A DNA stretch of 64,000 nt from Nocardioides sp. S5 (GTDB taxonomy: Bacteria; Actinomycetota; Actinomycetes; Propionibacteriales; Nocardioidaceae), in the NCBI RefSeq assembly GCF_017310035.1, contig NZ_CP022296.1:2480001-2544000 (forward strand). The letters run 5' to 3'. The position numbers and the translations under genes were made by a program. This document shows positions 43,007-50,358 of this stretch, one piece after another (the stretch's first letter is position 1; every line of letters starts with the position of its first letter). The notes below the pieces were generated by a model. The model ran no database searches and was not told where the DNA came from. It saw nothing but the letters and a program-made list of their open reading frames with translations.

Positions 43007-43611
43007 TCGGCCGGGTTGCGGCGCGCCAACCGCATGACGGTCCAGACAGAAAGGGCCAAGAGCACCAGCACCCCGCCGCCGAGCACCGCAAGCGGCCAAG
43101 AGTCCCCACGATCCCGGGCAGGAGTCGGCGTCGCATCCGTCTCGACGTCCGAAGTGGTCGCGCCACGGCGTGGGTCCTTGGGCTGCGGGTCCTCGGGCTG
43201 CAGGCCGCCACCGGCCCGTAGGACGAAGTCGACCGCTCCTACCACCGGGTGACCGTCGGCGGAGACGACCCGGAAGGTCGTTCTCCACCTGGTCGCCGAA
43301 CGGGCGTTCGGCCGCAACGACCTCGGAAGGAGTGCCACGAGGGTGCTGGGGGTTGCCCCGCCGCGGAGCTCGAGAGTCACGATCGCCCCGTCGCTGGCGC
43401 GCAGGTTGACCGTGCTGAGCCTCGCGTCCATCTCCTCCGAGAACTGCAGCCGCACCTCGCGTGGGACCTCATCGAGCACGGCCCCGTCCGACGGGACCGA
43501 ATCGACTAGATCGGTGTGCGCGTTCGCCGGCAACATCACCAGTCCTGCGGAGGAACCGGCGAGGGTGAACGCAGCGATCAGGATGGCGAGGGCCCTTCTG
43601 ACGGGGCTCAC
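43003..43611 (-). CDS. copC: CopC-domain copper-binding protein
   Basis: 202 residues. A signal peptide ends at ANA, so the mature protein begins with HTDLVDSVPSDG, the N-terminal His being the Cu(II) ligand of CopC proteins. SADGHPVVGAVDFVL carries the later His ligand. A C-terminal membrane helix (about 171-192) with Arg stop anchors it outside the cell. GTG at 43611 overlaps the stop of the 31-residue gene. The much longer open frame upstream overlaps ccsB and is an artefact. Confidence 0.9.
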   Translation of the reverse strand: MSPVRRALAILIAAFTLAGSSAGLVMLPANAHTDLVDSVPSDGAVLDEVPREVRLQFSEEMDARLSTVNLRASDGAIVTLELRGGATPSTLVALLPRSLRPNARSATRWRTTFRVVSADGHPVVGAVDFVLRAGGGLQPEDPQPKDPRRGATTSDVETDATPTPARDRGDSWPLAVLGGGVLVLLALSVWTVMRLARRNPAE

Positions 43612-43703
43612 CAGTTCGCCCTCGACACCAGGTAGAGCACGACGCCCGTGCCGATCGCGGCAATCAGACCGAGGATGATGGTGGAGATCGCATTGCCGTC
43701 CAT
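43608..43703 (-). CDS. 31-residue single-pass membrane protein between ccsB and copC
   Basis: Too short for usual gene finding. ATG at 43703 has AGGAG eight bases upstream inside the end of ccsB, 3 bp after the ccsB stop, and its own stop overlaps the copC start (GTGA). The product has an uncharged start (MDGNAIST), one hydrophobic helix of about 18-20 residues rich in Ile/Leu/Ala/Gly, and ends VSRANW. The tight coupling on both sides argues for real translation. A role as an assembly or stability factor for the heme or copper machinery is a guess. Confidence 0.65.
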   Translation of the reverse strand: MDGNAISTIILGLIAAIGTGVVLYLVSRANW

Positions 43704-43706
43704 GGG

Positions 43707-44618
43707 TCACACTCCTGCGTACGAGTGGAGGCCGGGGATCCAGAGGTTGACCCCGAAGAAGTTGAAGAGGAAGGCGAGGAACCCGGCGATCGCGAGAAGG
43801 CCGGCCCGACGTCGCCACCCGACGGTCGAGAGTGCGTGCAGGTGCGCGGCATAGAAGACCCACGTGATGAATGCCCACGTCTCCTTCGGGTCCCAGCCCC
43901 AGTAGCGCCCCCAGGCGTTCTCGGCCCACACTGCACCAGCGATGACGGCGAACGTCCAGATGGGAAACGCAACGAGGTGGACCGTGTGGGCGAGTGCCCC
44001 GAAGTGGTCCTCCTGGTCGTTCCCGCCGCGGCGTTGGCGGACGAGCTGGGCGACGGTCGCCAACGCGCCGACGGTGAACAGGGCTCCTGCTGCGATGGCC
44101 GCCGCGACATGGACCACGAGCCACCGTGAGTTCAGGACCGGCACCAGGTCGTCGACCGGGGTGTAGAGCGAGGTGACCGACACCCCCAGGAGCACCAGCA
44201 CGAGCGCGACCGTCCACGGCGCGAGACCTCCAACAGGCCGTCGGCGGCTGTAGATCAGGAAGGCCACTGCGACCGCTGCGGACCCTGTCAGTCCGAACTC
44301 GTACATGTTCCCCCACGGGGCTCTGGCTGCCGCCACCCCGCGCGCCACGACTGCCAGGCACACAAGGATCGTGCCGAGCACCACTCCGGCCTGACCGGCT
44401 CCAGCCAGTCGGGTCGAGCCGTGCGTCGGCGCCGACCGCAGCACCGGTGCGTCTCTGGGTCCTTCGAGGGCAGGGACCGGGACGGACAGGGGCGCCGTCC
44501 GGGTCCGGGTGCGAGACAGGGCCGCCGCGAGGGCCAACACGACGAGGGCGAGCGAGAAGACCGCCAGAGCCGACGTCACGAATGCATCAGAGAGTGCCGC
44601 TGCGTCGAATGACGTCAT
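43707..44618 (-). CDS. ccsB: Cytochrome c biogenesis protein CcsB (ResC type)
   Basis: 303 residues, about eight membrane helices. The tryptophan-rich heme-handling motif appears as WGRYWGWDPKETWAFITW, and conserved His residues flank it (HVAAAIAAG, FYAAHLHAL). With ResB it forms the System II heme transporter and cytochrome c synthetase. Start overlaps the ResB stop (ATGA). Confidence 0.93.
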   Translation of the reverse strand: MTSFDAAALSDAFVTSALAVFSLALVVLALAAALSRTRTRTAPLSVPVPALEGPRDAPVLRSAPTHGSTRLAGAGQAGVVLGTILVCLAVVARGVAAARAPWGNMYEFGLTGSAAVAVAFLIYSRRRPVGGLAPWTVALVLVLLGVSVTSLYTPVDDLVPVLNSRWLVVHVAAAIAAGALFTVGALATVAQLVRQRRGGNDQEDHFGALAHTVHLVAFPIWTFAVIAGAVWAENAWGRYWGWDPKETWAFITWVFYAAHLHALSTVGWRRRAGLLAIAGFLAFLFNFFGVNLWIPGLHSYAGV

Positions 44619-46231
44619 TCTTCCTCCTTGTGTTGGCGGGCATCTGCGGGCGACAGGCCGATCGCAGATGCCAGGGCGTGGAGCTCAACGGGCGGCACTG
44701 GCCGTCGAGAGAGCGACCGTGCGGCGAGTTCGACAGTCCCGTCGTCGTTGCGTCGGACCCAGATCCGTCGGCGAGGCACAGCGAGCGACGCCGTCAGACC
44801 GAGCATCAGCAGGATCGCCGCGACCAGCGAAACCTCCTTGCCCGGGTCGCGAGCCACCTGGAAGTTGGCGAAGCGCGACAAACCGTCGAAGGTCACGGAG
44901 CCGAGCCCGTCGGGCAGCTGCACCGTCTCCCCCGGAGCCAGCCTCACCCGCCACGGCTTCCCCTCTCCATCACGCACCTGTTCGAGGTCGGTGAAGTCCA
45001 GCTCGTAGACCGATTGCGTGGTCCCGTCATCCAGACCGAGGTCGCCGGTGAAGGCCATCAGCTGGACGATCGGATTGACCTGGTCCGGGAACGCGGAGAC
45101 GCCCATGCCGTCTGGCCCCTCGACCGCCGTGGGAAGGAAGAGGCCCTGCAGCGCCAGCGGGGCCGGGCGGGCGTCGGGCACCTTCACCACACCGTCGGAG
45201 GTGAACGCTTGGTCCACGGGCAGGAAGATGGTGGGCCCCGAGGCTGCGACGTCCCCGTTGCCGTCCCGCACGGTCAGCTCAGGCGCATAGCCGTGACCGG
45301 TCAGGAAGAACTTCGTGCCGTTGATTTCGAGGGGCCGGTTCGGGCGAACCGTGAAGGTGCCGTTCTCCTCGTCGCCCTCGTAGGAGACCGCCGCCTCGAA
45401 CGAGCGCGGCTCGCCGAACCGGGCGCCCTCAGTCTCGAACTCCGCCTCGAAGTCATCGAGAGTCACCTCCAGCGGTTCGAGCCCGTTCACGTCCGCCCAT
45501 GGCGCGGGCGTCAGGGCGTCGTACGAGGAGGCGACATTGGCGAACGTGGTGCCTTCGACAAGTGCGACGCGACCTTCGTAGCCGAAGAGCTTGCCGCCGG
45601 CCACACCGAAGAGCAGCACCAGCAACGAGAGGTGGAACGCGAGGTTGCCGAGCTCGCGCGAGCGCCCCTTCTCGGCTCGCACCTCGTGGCCTGTGCTGGT
45701 GACCCTGAACCTGCGGGCACGCAGGTAGGCAGCCGCAGCGTTCAGCGGGTCGGTCGTTGCCGCGACCTCACCACGTCGATGACCCGTCTCGCGTGACAGG
45801 CGTCGCGGAGCCGAAGGCGGTGCGGCTCTGTAGTCACGCCACAGCTGGGCGCACCTCGGCACCACGCAGCCAGTCATGGAGACCAGTAGCAGCACGTAGA
45901 CCGCCGCGAACCACGGAGCGCTGTAGACGTTGAACAGGGACAGGCGATCCAGCCAAGGGGACAGGTCGGGGTGCTGGCGGTAGAAGTTCGCCACCGCCGC
46001 GGGGTCGCTCGCGACACCTCTCTGCGGCAGGAGAGAGCCCGGAACCGCAGTGAGGGCCAGCAGCACCAACAGCACGATGGCTGTCCGCATCGAGGTAAGT
46101 CGGCGCCACGCCCAGCGCGCCCAGCCCGCAAGCTCGGTGGGACGCGGTCGAACGGGGGACGCGGGATCGCTGATCGCAGACCCGGAGGCGTCCTCCGACT
46201 CAAGCGCGTGGTCCTGCTGTGCGACGTCCAT
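44615..46231 (-). CDS. resB: Cytochrome c biogenesis protein ResB (Ccs1)
   Basis: 538 residues: helices near the N-terminus (RTAIVLLVLLALTAVPGSLLPQR, then two more), a large extracytoplasmic domain, and a last helix near residue 465 (SLVAAILLMLGLTASLAVPRRRIWVRR). These are the features of ResB/Ccs1. It starts the seven-gene leftward unit resB-ccsB-small gene-copC-copD/ctaG-blaI-M56. No ribosome site precedes the ATG at 46231; TAGTAT at -13 to -8 looks like a -10 box, so the message may be leaderless. Confidence 0.92.
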   Translation of the reverse strand: MDVAQQDHALESEDASGSAISDPASPVRPRPTELAGWARWAWRRLTSMRTAIVLLVLLALTAVPGSLLPQRGVASDPAAVANFYRQHPDLSPWLDRLSLFNVYSAPWFAAVYVLLLVSMTGCVVPRCAQLWRDYRAAPPSAPRRLSRETGHRRGEVAATTDPLNAAAAYLRARRFRVTSTGHEVRAEKGRSRELGNLAFHLSLLVLLFGVAGGKLFGYEGRVALVEGTTFANVASSYDALTPAPWADVNGLEPLEVTLDDFEAEFETEGARFGEPRSFEAAVSYEGDEENGTFTVRPNRPLEINGTKFFLTGHGYAPELTVRDGNGDVAASGPTIFLPVDQAFTSDGVVKVPDARPAPLALQGLFLPTAVEGPDGMGVSAFPDQVNPIVQLMAFTGDLGLDDGTTQSVYELDFTDLEQVRDGEGKPWRVRLAPGETVQLPDGLGSVTFDGLSRFANFQVARDPGKEVSLVAAILLMLGLTASLAVPRRRIWVRRNDDGTVELAARSLSRRPVPPVELHALASAIGLSPADARQHKEEE

Positions 46232-46239
46232 CGACTACA

Positions 46240-46256
46240 TACTATCGTGCATAGTA
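46240..46256. promoter_or_regulatory. BlaI-type operator 2
   Basis: TACTATCGTGCATAGTA, perfect half-sites, only 8 bp before the resB ATG. It contains the presumed -10 hexamer of resB, so a bound repressor would block RNA polymerase directly. Confidence 0.7.
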
Positions 46257-46362
46257 GAGACGCCTGACGCTCGGCCTGGCCCGTCCACGGCAGGCGGACG
46301 GCCAGGCGCCCAGCGCAGGTTGTCGCCGGCGACGCACGCAGGATCCGGGTCGTCCCGACGTC

Positions 46363-46379
46363 TACTATTCTGCCTAGTA
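46363..46379. promoter_or_regulatory. BlaI-type operator 3
   Basis: TACTATTCTGCCTAGTA fits TACTA-N7-TAGTA exactly. It lies 63 bp before the DUF3093 gene and on the other side of the divergent gap from operator 2. Confidence 0.68.
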
Positions 46380-46442
46380 CGTCTTGGGAGCGCCCGCGCA
46401 CGCCGCGGCGGGCGGACAGCAAGACCCGTCGAAGGAGCCGCC

Positions 46443-46943
46443 TTGCGTCGTCGAAGGCTTGTGGATCGGAACGAGAACGACAGCACAGCGCCGGTGTACG
46501 CCGAGCGGCTCAGAGTTCCGACCCGCTGGTGGGCGCTGGGATCGCTCCTGGTCGCCAGTTTCTGGCTCGCGATGGCGGTCGCCGTCCCGGAGACGCTCGC
46601 GTGGTCGGTGACAGGGCTGCTCTTCCTCCTTCTCATCGCCTTGTTGGGCTCATTCGGAGCACCACAGATCGTGGTCACGGACGAGTGGCTCTACGCCGGT
46701 CGAGCTCGTATCCGACGGTCGTTCCTCGGGCCTGCGACATCACTGAGTGCGCCTCAGATGCGGCTAGCAGCAGGACGCGACGCCAATGCCCGCGCCTATC
46801 TGCTGCTCAGGCCGTACATCGCCACCGGGGTCCGCATCACCATCGACGATCCCACGGACCCCGCGCCGTACTGGCTCCTCAGCTCTCGTCGAGCCACGGA
46901 ACTGGCCGCGGCGCTCAGCGCCGGGCGCTCCCCGTTACCCTGA
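46443..46943 (+). CDS. DUF3093 membrane protein
   Basis: 166 residues with the DUF3093 pattern: YAERLRVPTRWWALGSLLVASFWLA and two adjacent helices (about 30-50, 55-75), then GAPQIVVTDEWLYAGRARI. Function unknown; restricted to actinobacteria as far as I know. TTG at 46443 was chosen because AAGGAG lies five bases upstream; the GTG at 46461 has no such site. Confidence 0.78.
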   Translation: MRRRRLVDRNENDSTAPVYAERLRVPTRWWALGSLLVASFWLAMAVAVPETLAWSVTGLLFLLLIALLGSFGAPQIVVTDEWLYAGRARIRRSFLGPATSLSAPQMRLAAGRDANARAYLLLRPYIATGVRITIDDPTDPAPYWLLSSRRATELAAALSAGRSPLP

Positions 46944-47010
46944 ACCAGAAGGCCGCTCCCGCACGAGCGAGGCCGCATGTGTCCGCACGGCGCCCCTCGA
47001 GGAGAGAGAC

Positions 47011-47955
47011 GTGAGCAGCAGCAAGCAGCGGAAGGCCCGCCAGAGGGCAGAACACGCGCAGTGGGAACGCGACCAGCTTCAGCTGGCCCAGCGCCGCCGT
47101 CGCAATGTGCTGCTCATGGCCGCAGCAGCGGTGCTCACCCTGACGCTCGCCGTCGTAGCGGCAGTCATCTCCACCGGTCGCGACGCTCCGCCGCAGACGG
47201 TCGGGGAATCCGCCAGTGAGCCGGCGAAGCTGATCCCGGAAGAAGCGGCTCGCGAGGCCCAGGCCGCCGAAGTCAACCAGGCGATCGAAGCCGGTGACGC
47301 CATAGCCGAGGACTACACCGTCCCAGCCGGCACCCCGGTCCGCAGCGAGCTGAAGCCACCGCCCGACGATCGCCCGGTGGCGTGTGCGGGAAGAGCACCG
47401 GCGAATGCGCGGGCCACCCGCCCCCGCTATCCCGGTGGTCCCGCGAAGGTGCTTCGCGAGGGGATCGACTACGTCGCACGAGTCGAGACCTCCTGCGGCC
47501 CGATCACCATCGACCTGTTGGAGAAGCACGCCCCTGTCGCGGTCAACTCGTTCGTCTTCCTTGCCCGGGAGGGCTTCTACGACGGCCTCCTCTTCTTCCG
47601 TGACTTCGGAGGGGTCACAGCTGCGCAGGCGGGCAGCGGTGACAACACGGTCGGATGGGACATCGGCTACCGGCTGCCGGACGAGCTCGCCTTCGCGAAG
47701 CGCAGGGGTTACCCCGTCGGAACGGTGACCACCACGAGCGAAGGCCCCTACACCGCGGGGAGCGACTTCTACATCGCCTACGGCGAAGCGTTCGACGCCG
47801 GCTTCGAGACCCAGCGGACCCAGACCGTGCTCGGGCGCGTGCAGAGCGGAATGGGTGTCATCGACACCCTCACCTCGCTGGACCGGGTTGGGATGGGCGG
47901 CGAGGACTACGCGGAACGATTGTTCATCGAGTCGGTCATTATCGAGGAGCGCTGA
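47011..47955 (+). CDS. Membrane-anchored cyclophilin-type peptidyl-prolyl isomerase
   Basis: 314 residues. A basic cytoplasmic N-terminus (SSKQRKARQRAEH) and one helix (about 32-51) lead to an extracytoplasmic cyclophilin domain: VETSCGPITIDLLEKHAPVAVNSFVFLAREGFYDGLLFFR, and TVLGRVQSGMGVIDTL. Some active-site positions deviate from CypA (DFGGVTAAQAG replaces the usual RVI..F..QGGD), so activity may be reduced. GTG start with GAGGAGAG upstream. It likely folds exported proteins and follows DUF3093 under operator 3. Confidence 0.85.
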   Translation: MSSSKQRKARQRAEHAQWERDQLQLAQRRRRNVLLMAAAAVLTLTLAVVAAVISTGRDAPPQTVGESASEPAKLIPEEAAREAQAAEVNQAIEAGDAIAEDYTVPAGTPVRSELKPPPDDRPVACAGRAPANARATRPRYPGGPAKVLREGIDYVARVETSCGPITIDLLEKHAPVAVNSFVFLAREGFYDGLLFFRDFGGVTAAQAGSGDNTVGWDIGYRLPDELAFAKRRGYPVGTVTTTSEGPYTAGSDFYIAYGEAFDAGFETQRTQTVLGRVQSGMGVIDTLTSLDRVGMGGEDYAERLFIESVIIEER

Positions 47956-47957
47956 CC

Positions 47958-48884
47958 TCAGAAGGTCGTCACGTGGACGTGGTCGTAGTGGTTGGCGGTC
48001 ACTGAACCGCGGTCCTCCATCCCCCGCCAGCCTTCGGCCGAGCGCTGCACGGACCAGATGTTCCTTGCGTGGATCGCATAGCTCACACCAAGCGCCGAAC
48101 TGTTCGCACGGATGAACTCCGCAACTTCCCACCCCCGGGCACCCGACACCATGATGTCGACGGCGATGCCTTGCGCGTGCTCGCCGTCGCTCCGCAGGGT
48201 GCCGTACGTCGTGATCTCCGGGAAGTTGGAGCACACCGCTTGATGGACCGCTCGGATGTTCGAGCTCACGCCGGCCGGCACCGAGGTGCCGTTGTCACAT
48301 CGTCCGCTCAGTCCGCGCTCCGGTGAAGGCTTCTCCACGCTGAGGTATCCGGCCGTCACCCAACGCGCCTTCCCGTCGACCACGACTTCCTGGCGCCCCC
48401 CGAACTCACGGCCGGTCAGCAAGACCTTGAACGATGCGTCCAGCAGGCCGACCTGCTGCGCCTTCTCGCCTGGCGCGGTCCAGAGGTTGAGATCCGCGGT
48501 CGTCCACTGAGTGGTGTCTGCCGACTCGACTGCTCGCCTGATCGCCGCTGGGCGCATCATCTTCGCAGCCGGGGTCAGCGTGGCTGCGTTCGCGGGACTG
48601 GCGGCTGCCCCAGCGGCGGGACGCGCGGGCCGGCGCTCGCTTCGCGACACGAGAGGGTCGCGCGTCAAGGCCGTAGCTTCGCGCGGTGATTCTGTCGCCG
48701 AGACCTGTGGCGACGGTGCGTCTGTCGCCGCAACGTCAGGCGCCGGCACCGGGACGTTCTGCACCCCGAGTCCGACCACCACGCCAGTCGCGACGATCGC
48801 GACGGGGCCAGCAACGAAAGCCGCACGCGGAAGCGATCGCTCCCGCCGCCGCGCGTGCTTGGCCGTCCGTCGAGAGCGCGCCAC
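47958..48884 (-). CDS. Exported protein with SH3-like and ARB_07466-type C-terminal domain
   Basis: About 308 residues. Basic start, signal/anchor helix (AAFVAGPVAIVATGVVVG), Ala/Pro/Ser-rich linker, an SH3b-like segment (LNLWTAPGEKAQQVGLL...ARWVTAGYL), and a C-terminal domain with GEHAQGIAVDIMV and NHYDHVHVTTF. The latter resembles M15-like cell-wall domains with His/Asp metal ligands, so cell-wall binding or hydrolysis is possible. GTG at 48884 follows AGGAGGCGGA; upstream ATG codons lack ribosome sites. Operator 4 lies upstream. Confidence 0.72.
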   Translation of the reverse strand: MARSRRTAKHARRRERSLPRAAFVAGPVAIVATGVVVGLGVQNVPVPAPDVAATDAPSPQVSATESPREATALTRDPLVSRSERRPARPAAGAAASPANAATLTPAAKMMRPAAIRRAVESADTTQWTTADLNLWTAPGEKAQQVGLLDASFKVLLTGREFGGRQEVVVDGKARWVTAGYLSVEKPSPERGLSGRCDNGTSVPAGVSSNIRAVHQAVCSNFPEITTYGTLRSDGEHAQGIAVDIMVSGARGWEVAEFIRANSSALGVSYAIHARNIWSVQRSAEGWRGMEDRGSVTANHYDHVHVTTF

Positions 48885-48974
48885 TCCGCCTCCTGTTGGT
48901 TCGCATGTTGCCATGGGTGTCGACGATGGACCTGACGATCTGAGCGCTCCCCCGAAGCACACTCGCCGAGGTCC

Positions 48975-48991
48975 TACTATCGGCCATAGTA
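48975..48991. promoter_or_regulatory. BlaI-type operator 4
   Basis: TACTATCGGCCATAGTA, perfect half-sites, between the exported protein gene (91 bp from its start) and the ArsR gene (82 bp from its start). It may serve one or both divergent genes. Confidence 0.68.
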
Positions 48992-49039
48992 TGGACGACA
49001 GGTCGGCCGGGCCAACTCGCTGGAAGCAAACTGATTGCG

Positions 49040-49063
49040 TATATGCGTGTCTTTGCAGATATG
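49040..49063. promoter_or_regulatory. Candidate ArsR-type operator
   Basis: ATATGC (49041-49046) and GCAGATAT (49055-49062) form an imperfect inverted repeat of the ATAT...ATAT kind bound by SmtB/ArsR sensors, immediately before the ArsR gene. Autoregulation is inferred. Confidence 0.45.
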
Positions 49064-49072
49064 GTGGCTCTC

Positions 49073-49453
49073 ATGGATAAGCGGAGCGAGCGCATGGAGA
49101 TGCCGACGGACGATCAGGTCGACCTCGCGGTCGAGGCGTTCAGGATGCTGGCCGATCGCAAGCGCATCAGGATCCTGTGGGCCCTGTTGCACGGTGAGTC
49201 ATCCGTGAACGAGCTGGCTGAGCGCGTGGGCGCGAGCTCCTCCGCAGTCAGCCAGCACCTCGCAAAGTTGCGCCTGGCGGGCTTGGTGCAGGTGAGGCGG
49301 GAAGGAACCTTCGCCTACTACACGGCGGCCGACGAGCACGTGCACCGGCTGCTGGACGAGGCGTTGTTCCACGCCGACCACGCAGATCATTCCGAACAGG
49401 TGGCATTGGTGCACCGACTCCACGACGACAAGCAGAACAGGAAGGGCAGCTGA
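49073..49453 (+). CDS. ArsR/SmtB-family metal sensor with alpha-5 site
   Basis: About 126 residues. HTH ESSVNELAERVGASSSAVSQHLAKLRLAGLV and wing VRREGTFAYYTA are standard. The last helix reads LLDEALFHADHADH, with Asp/His at the positions of the alpha-5 metal site of Zn, Co or Ni sensors, and the Cys pair of CmtR is absent, so its metal differs from the first sensor. ATG at 49073 (GGTGG upstream) is preferred, because the ATG at 49043 falls inside the presumed operator. Coupled to a CDF gene by TGATG. Confidence 0.88.
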   Translation: MDKRSERMEMPTDDQVDLAVEAFRMLADRKRIRILWALLHGESSVNELAERVGASSSAVSQHLAKLRLAGLVQVRREGTFAYYTAADEHVHRLLDEALFHADHADHSEQVALVHRLHDDKQNRKGS

Positions 49454-50358
49454 TGGGCGCCGGGCATGGACACGGGACGGGCCACGCCGGTGCGCGACAC
49501 CGGTGGCGCCTGGTGGTCGCCTTCGGCCTCGTCGGGTCGTTCTTCGCCGTGGAGCTCGCGGTCGGTCTGATCTCCGGATCGTTGGCGCTCATCTCTGACG
49601 CCGGACACATGGCCGCCGACGTGGTAGCGCTGGGAGCGGCGCTCGCTGCGACAAAGCTCGCGGCCCGTCCCGACCGGTCGGGACGGCGCAGCTACGGCTC
49701 GTACCGCGCCGAGATCTTCGCCTCGGGTTTCACCGTGCTCATCATGCTCGGCGTGTCGGCGTACGTCGTAGTCGAAGCGTTGGCGCGCCTGGGACAGGAC
49801 GTGGAGGTCCAGGCAGGCCCCGTCCTGGTGGTCGGGGCCATCGGTCTGCTCATCAACGTGGTGTCCATCGTGCTGCTGCGCGGCGGCGCCGACGAGTCGC
49901 TCAACATCAAGGGGGCGTACTACGAGGTGGTGGCAGATGCCGCCGGCAGCGTCGGCGTCATCACCGCAGGCATCCTCGTCGCGGCTACCGGGCGAGGCTG
50001 GTGGGACACTCTCGTGGCCTTGGCGATCGGAGTCTTCGTCGCCGTCCGTGCCGTCGTGCTGGGCCGGGAGGTGCTCGCCGTCCTGGGTCAGCACGTCCCG
50101 CAGGGCATGGAGCTGGACCAGATCGTCCAGGACCTGGAGTCCACCCGAGGTGTGGTCGACGTGCACGACCTCCACGTCTGGACACTCACCTCGGGAATGT
50201 ACGTCGCTACTGCCCATCTCGTGGTGGCCGACACCGAGTCGGCCCAGGCCGTGCTGGAAGAGGCTCGAGGCGTGATGCGTGTGAAGCACCAGATCGAGCA
50301 CGCGACCCTCCAGGTCGAGTCTCGTGCGTCGAAGGCGTGCGACGAGGCGACTTGGTGA
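49453..50358 (+). CDS. CDF-family zinc/cobalt/cadmium efflux pump (CzcD/ZitB type)
   Basis: 301 residues, six helices. His-rich start (GAGHGHGTGHAGARH), ISDAGHMAAD in helix 2 (Asp49, His52, Asp56 region) and EVVADAAGS in helix 5 form the metal-transport site; the C-terminal domain contains VVDVHDLHVWTLTSG, the usual ferredoxin-like fold. A full-length Zn/Co/Cd exporter, regulated by the ArsR protein before it. Confidence 0.93.
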   Translation: MGAGHGHGTGHAGARHRWRLVVAFGLVGSFFAVELAVGLISGSLALISDAGHMAADVVALGAALAATKLAARPDRSGRRSYGSYRAEIFASGFTVLIMLGVSAYVVVEALARLGQDVEVQAGPVLVVGAIGLLINVVSIVLLRGGADESLNIKGAYYEVVADAAGSVGVITAGILVAATGRGWWDTLVALAIGVFVAVRAVVLGREVLAVLGQHVPQGMELDQIVQDLESTRGVVDVHDLHVWTLTSGMYVATAHLVVADTESAQAVLEEARGVMRVKHQIEHATLQVESRASKACDEATW

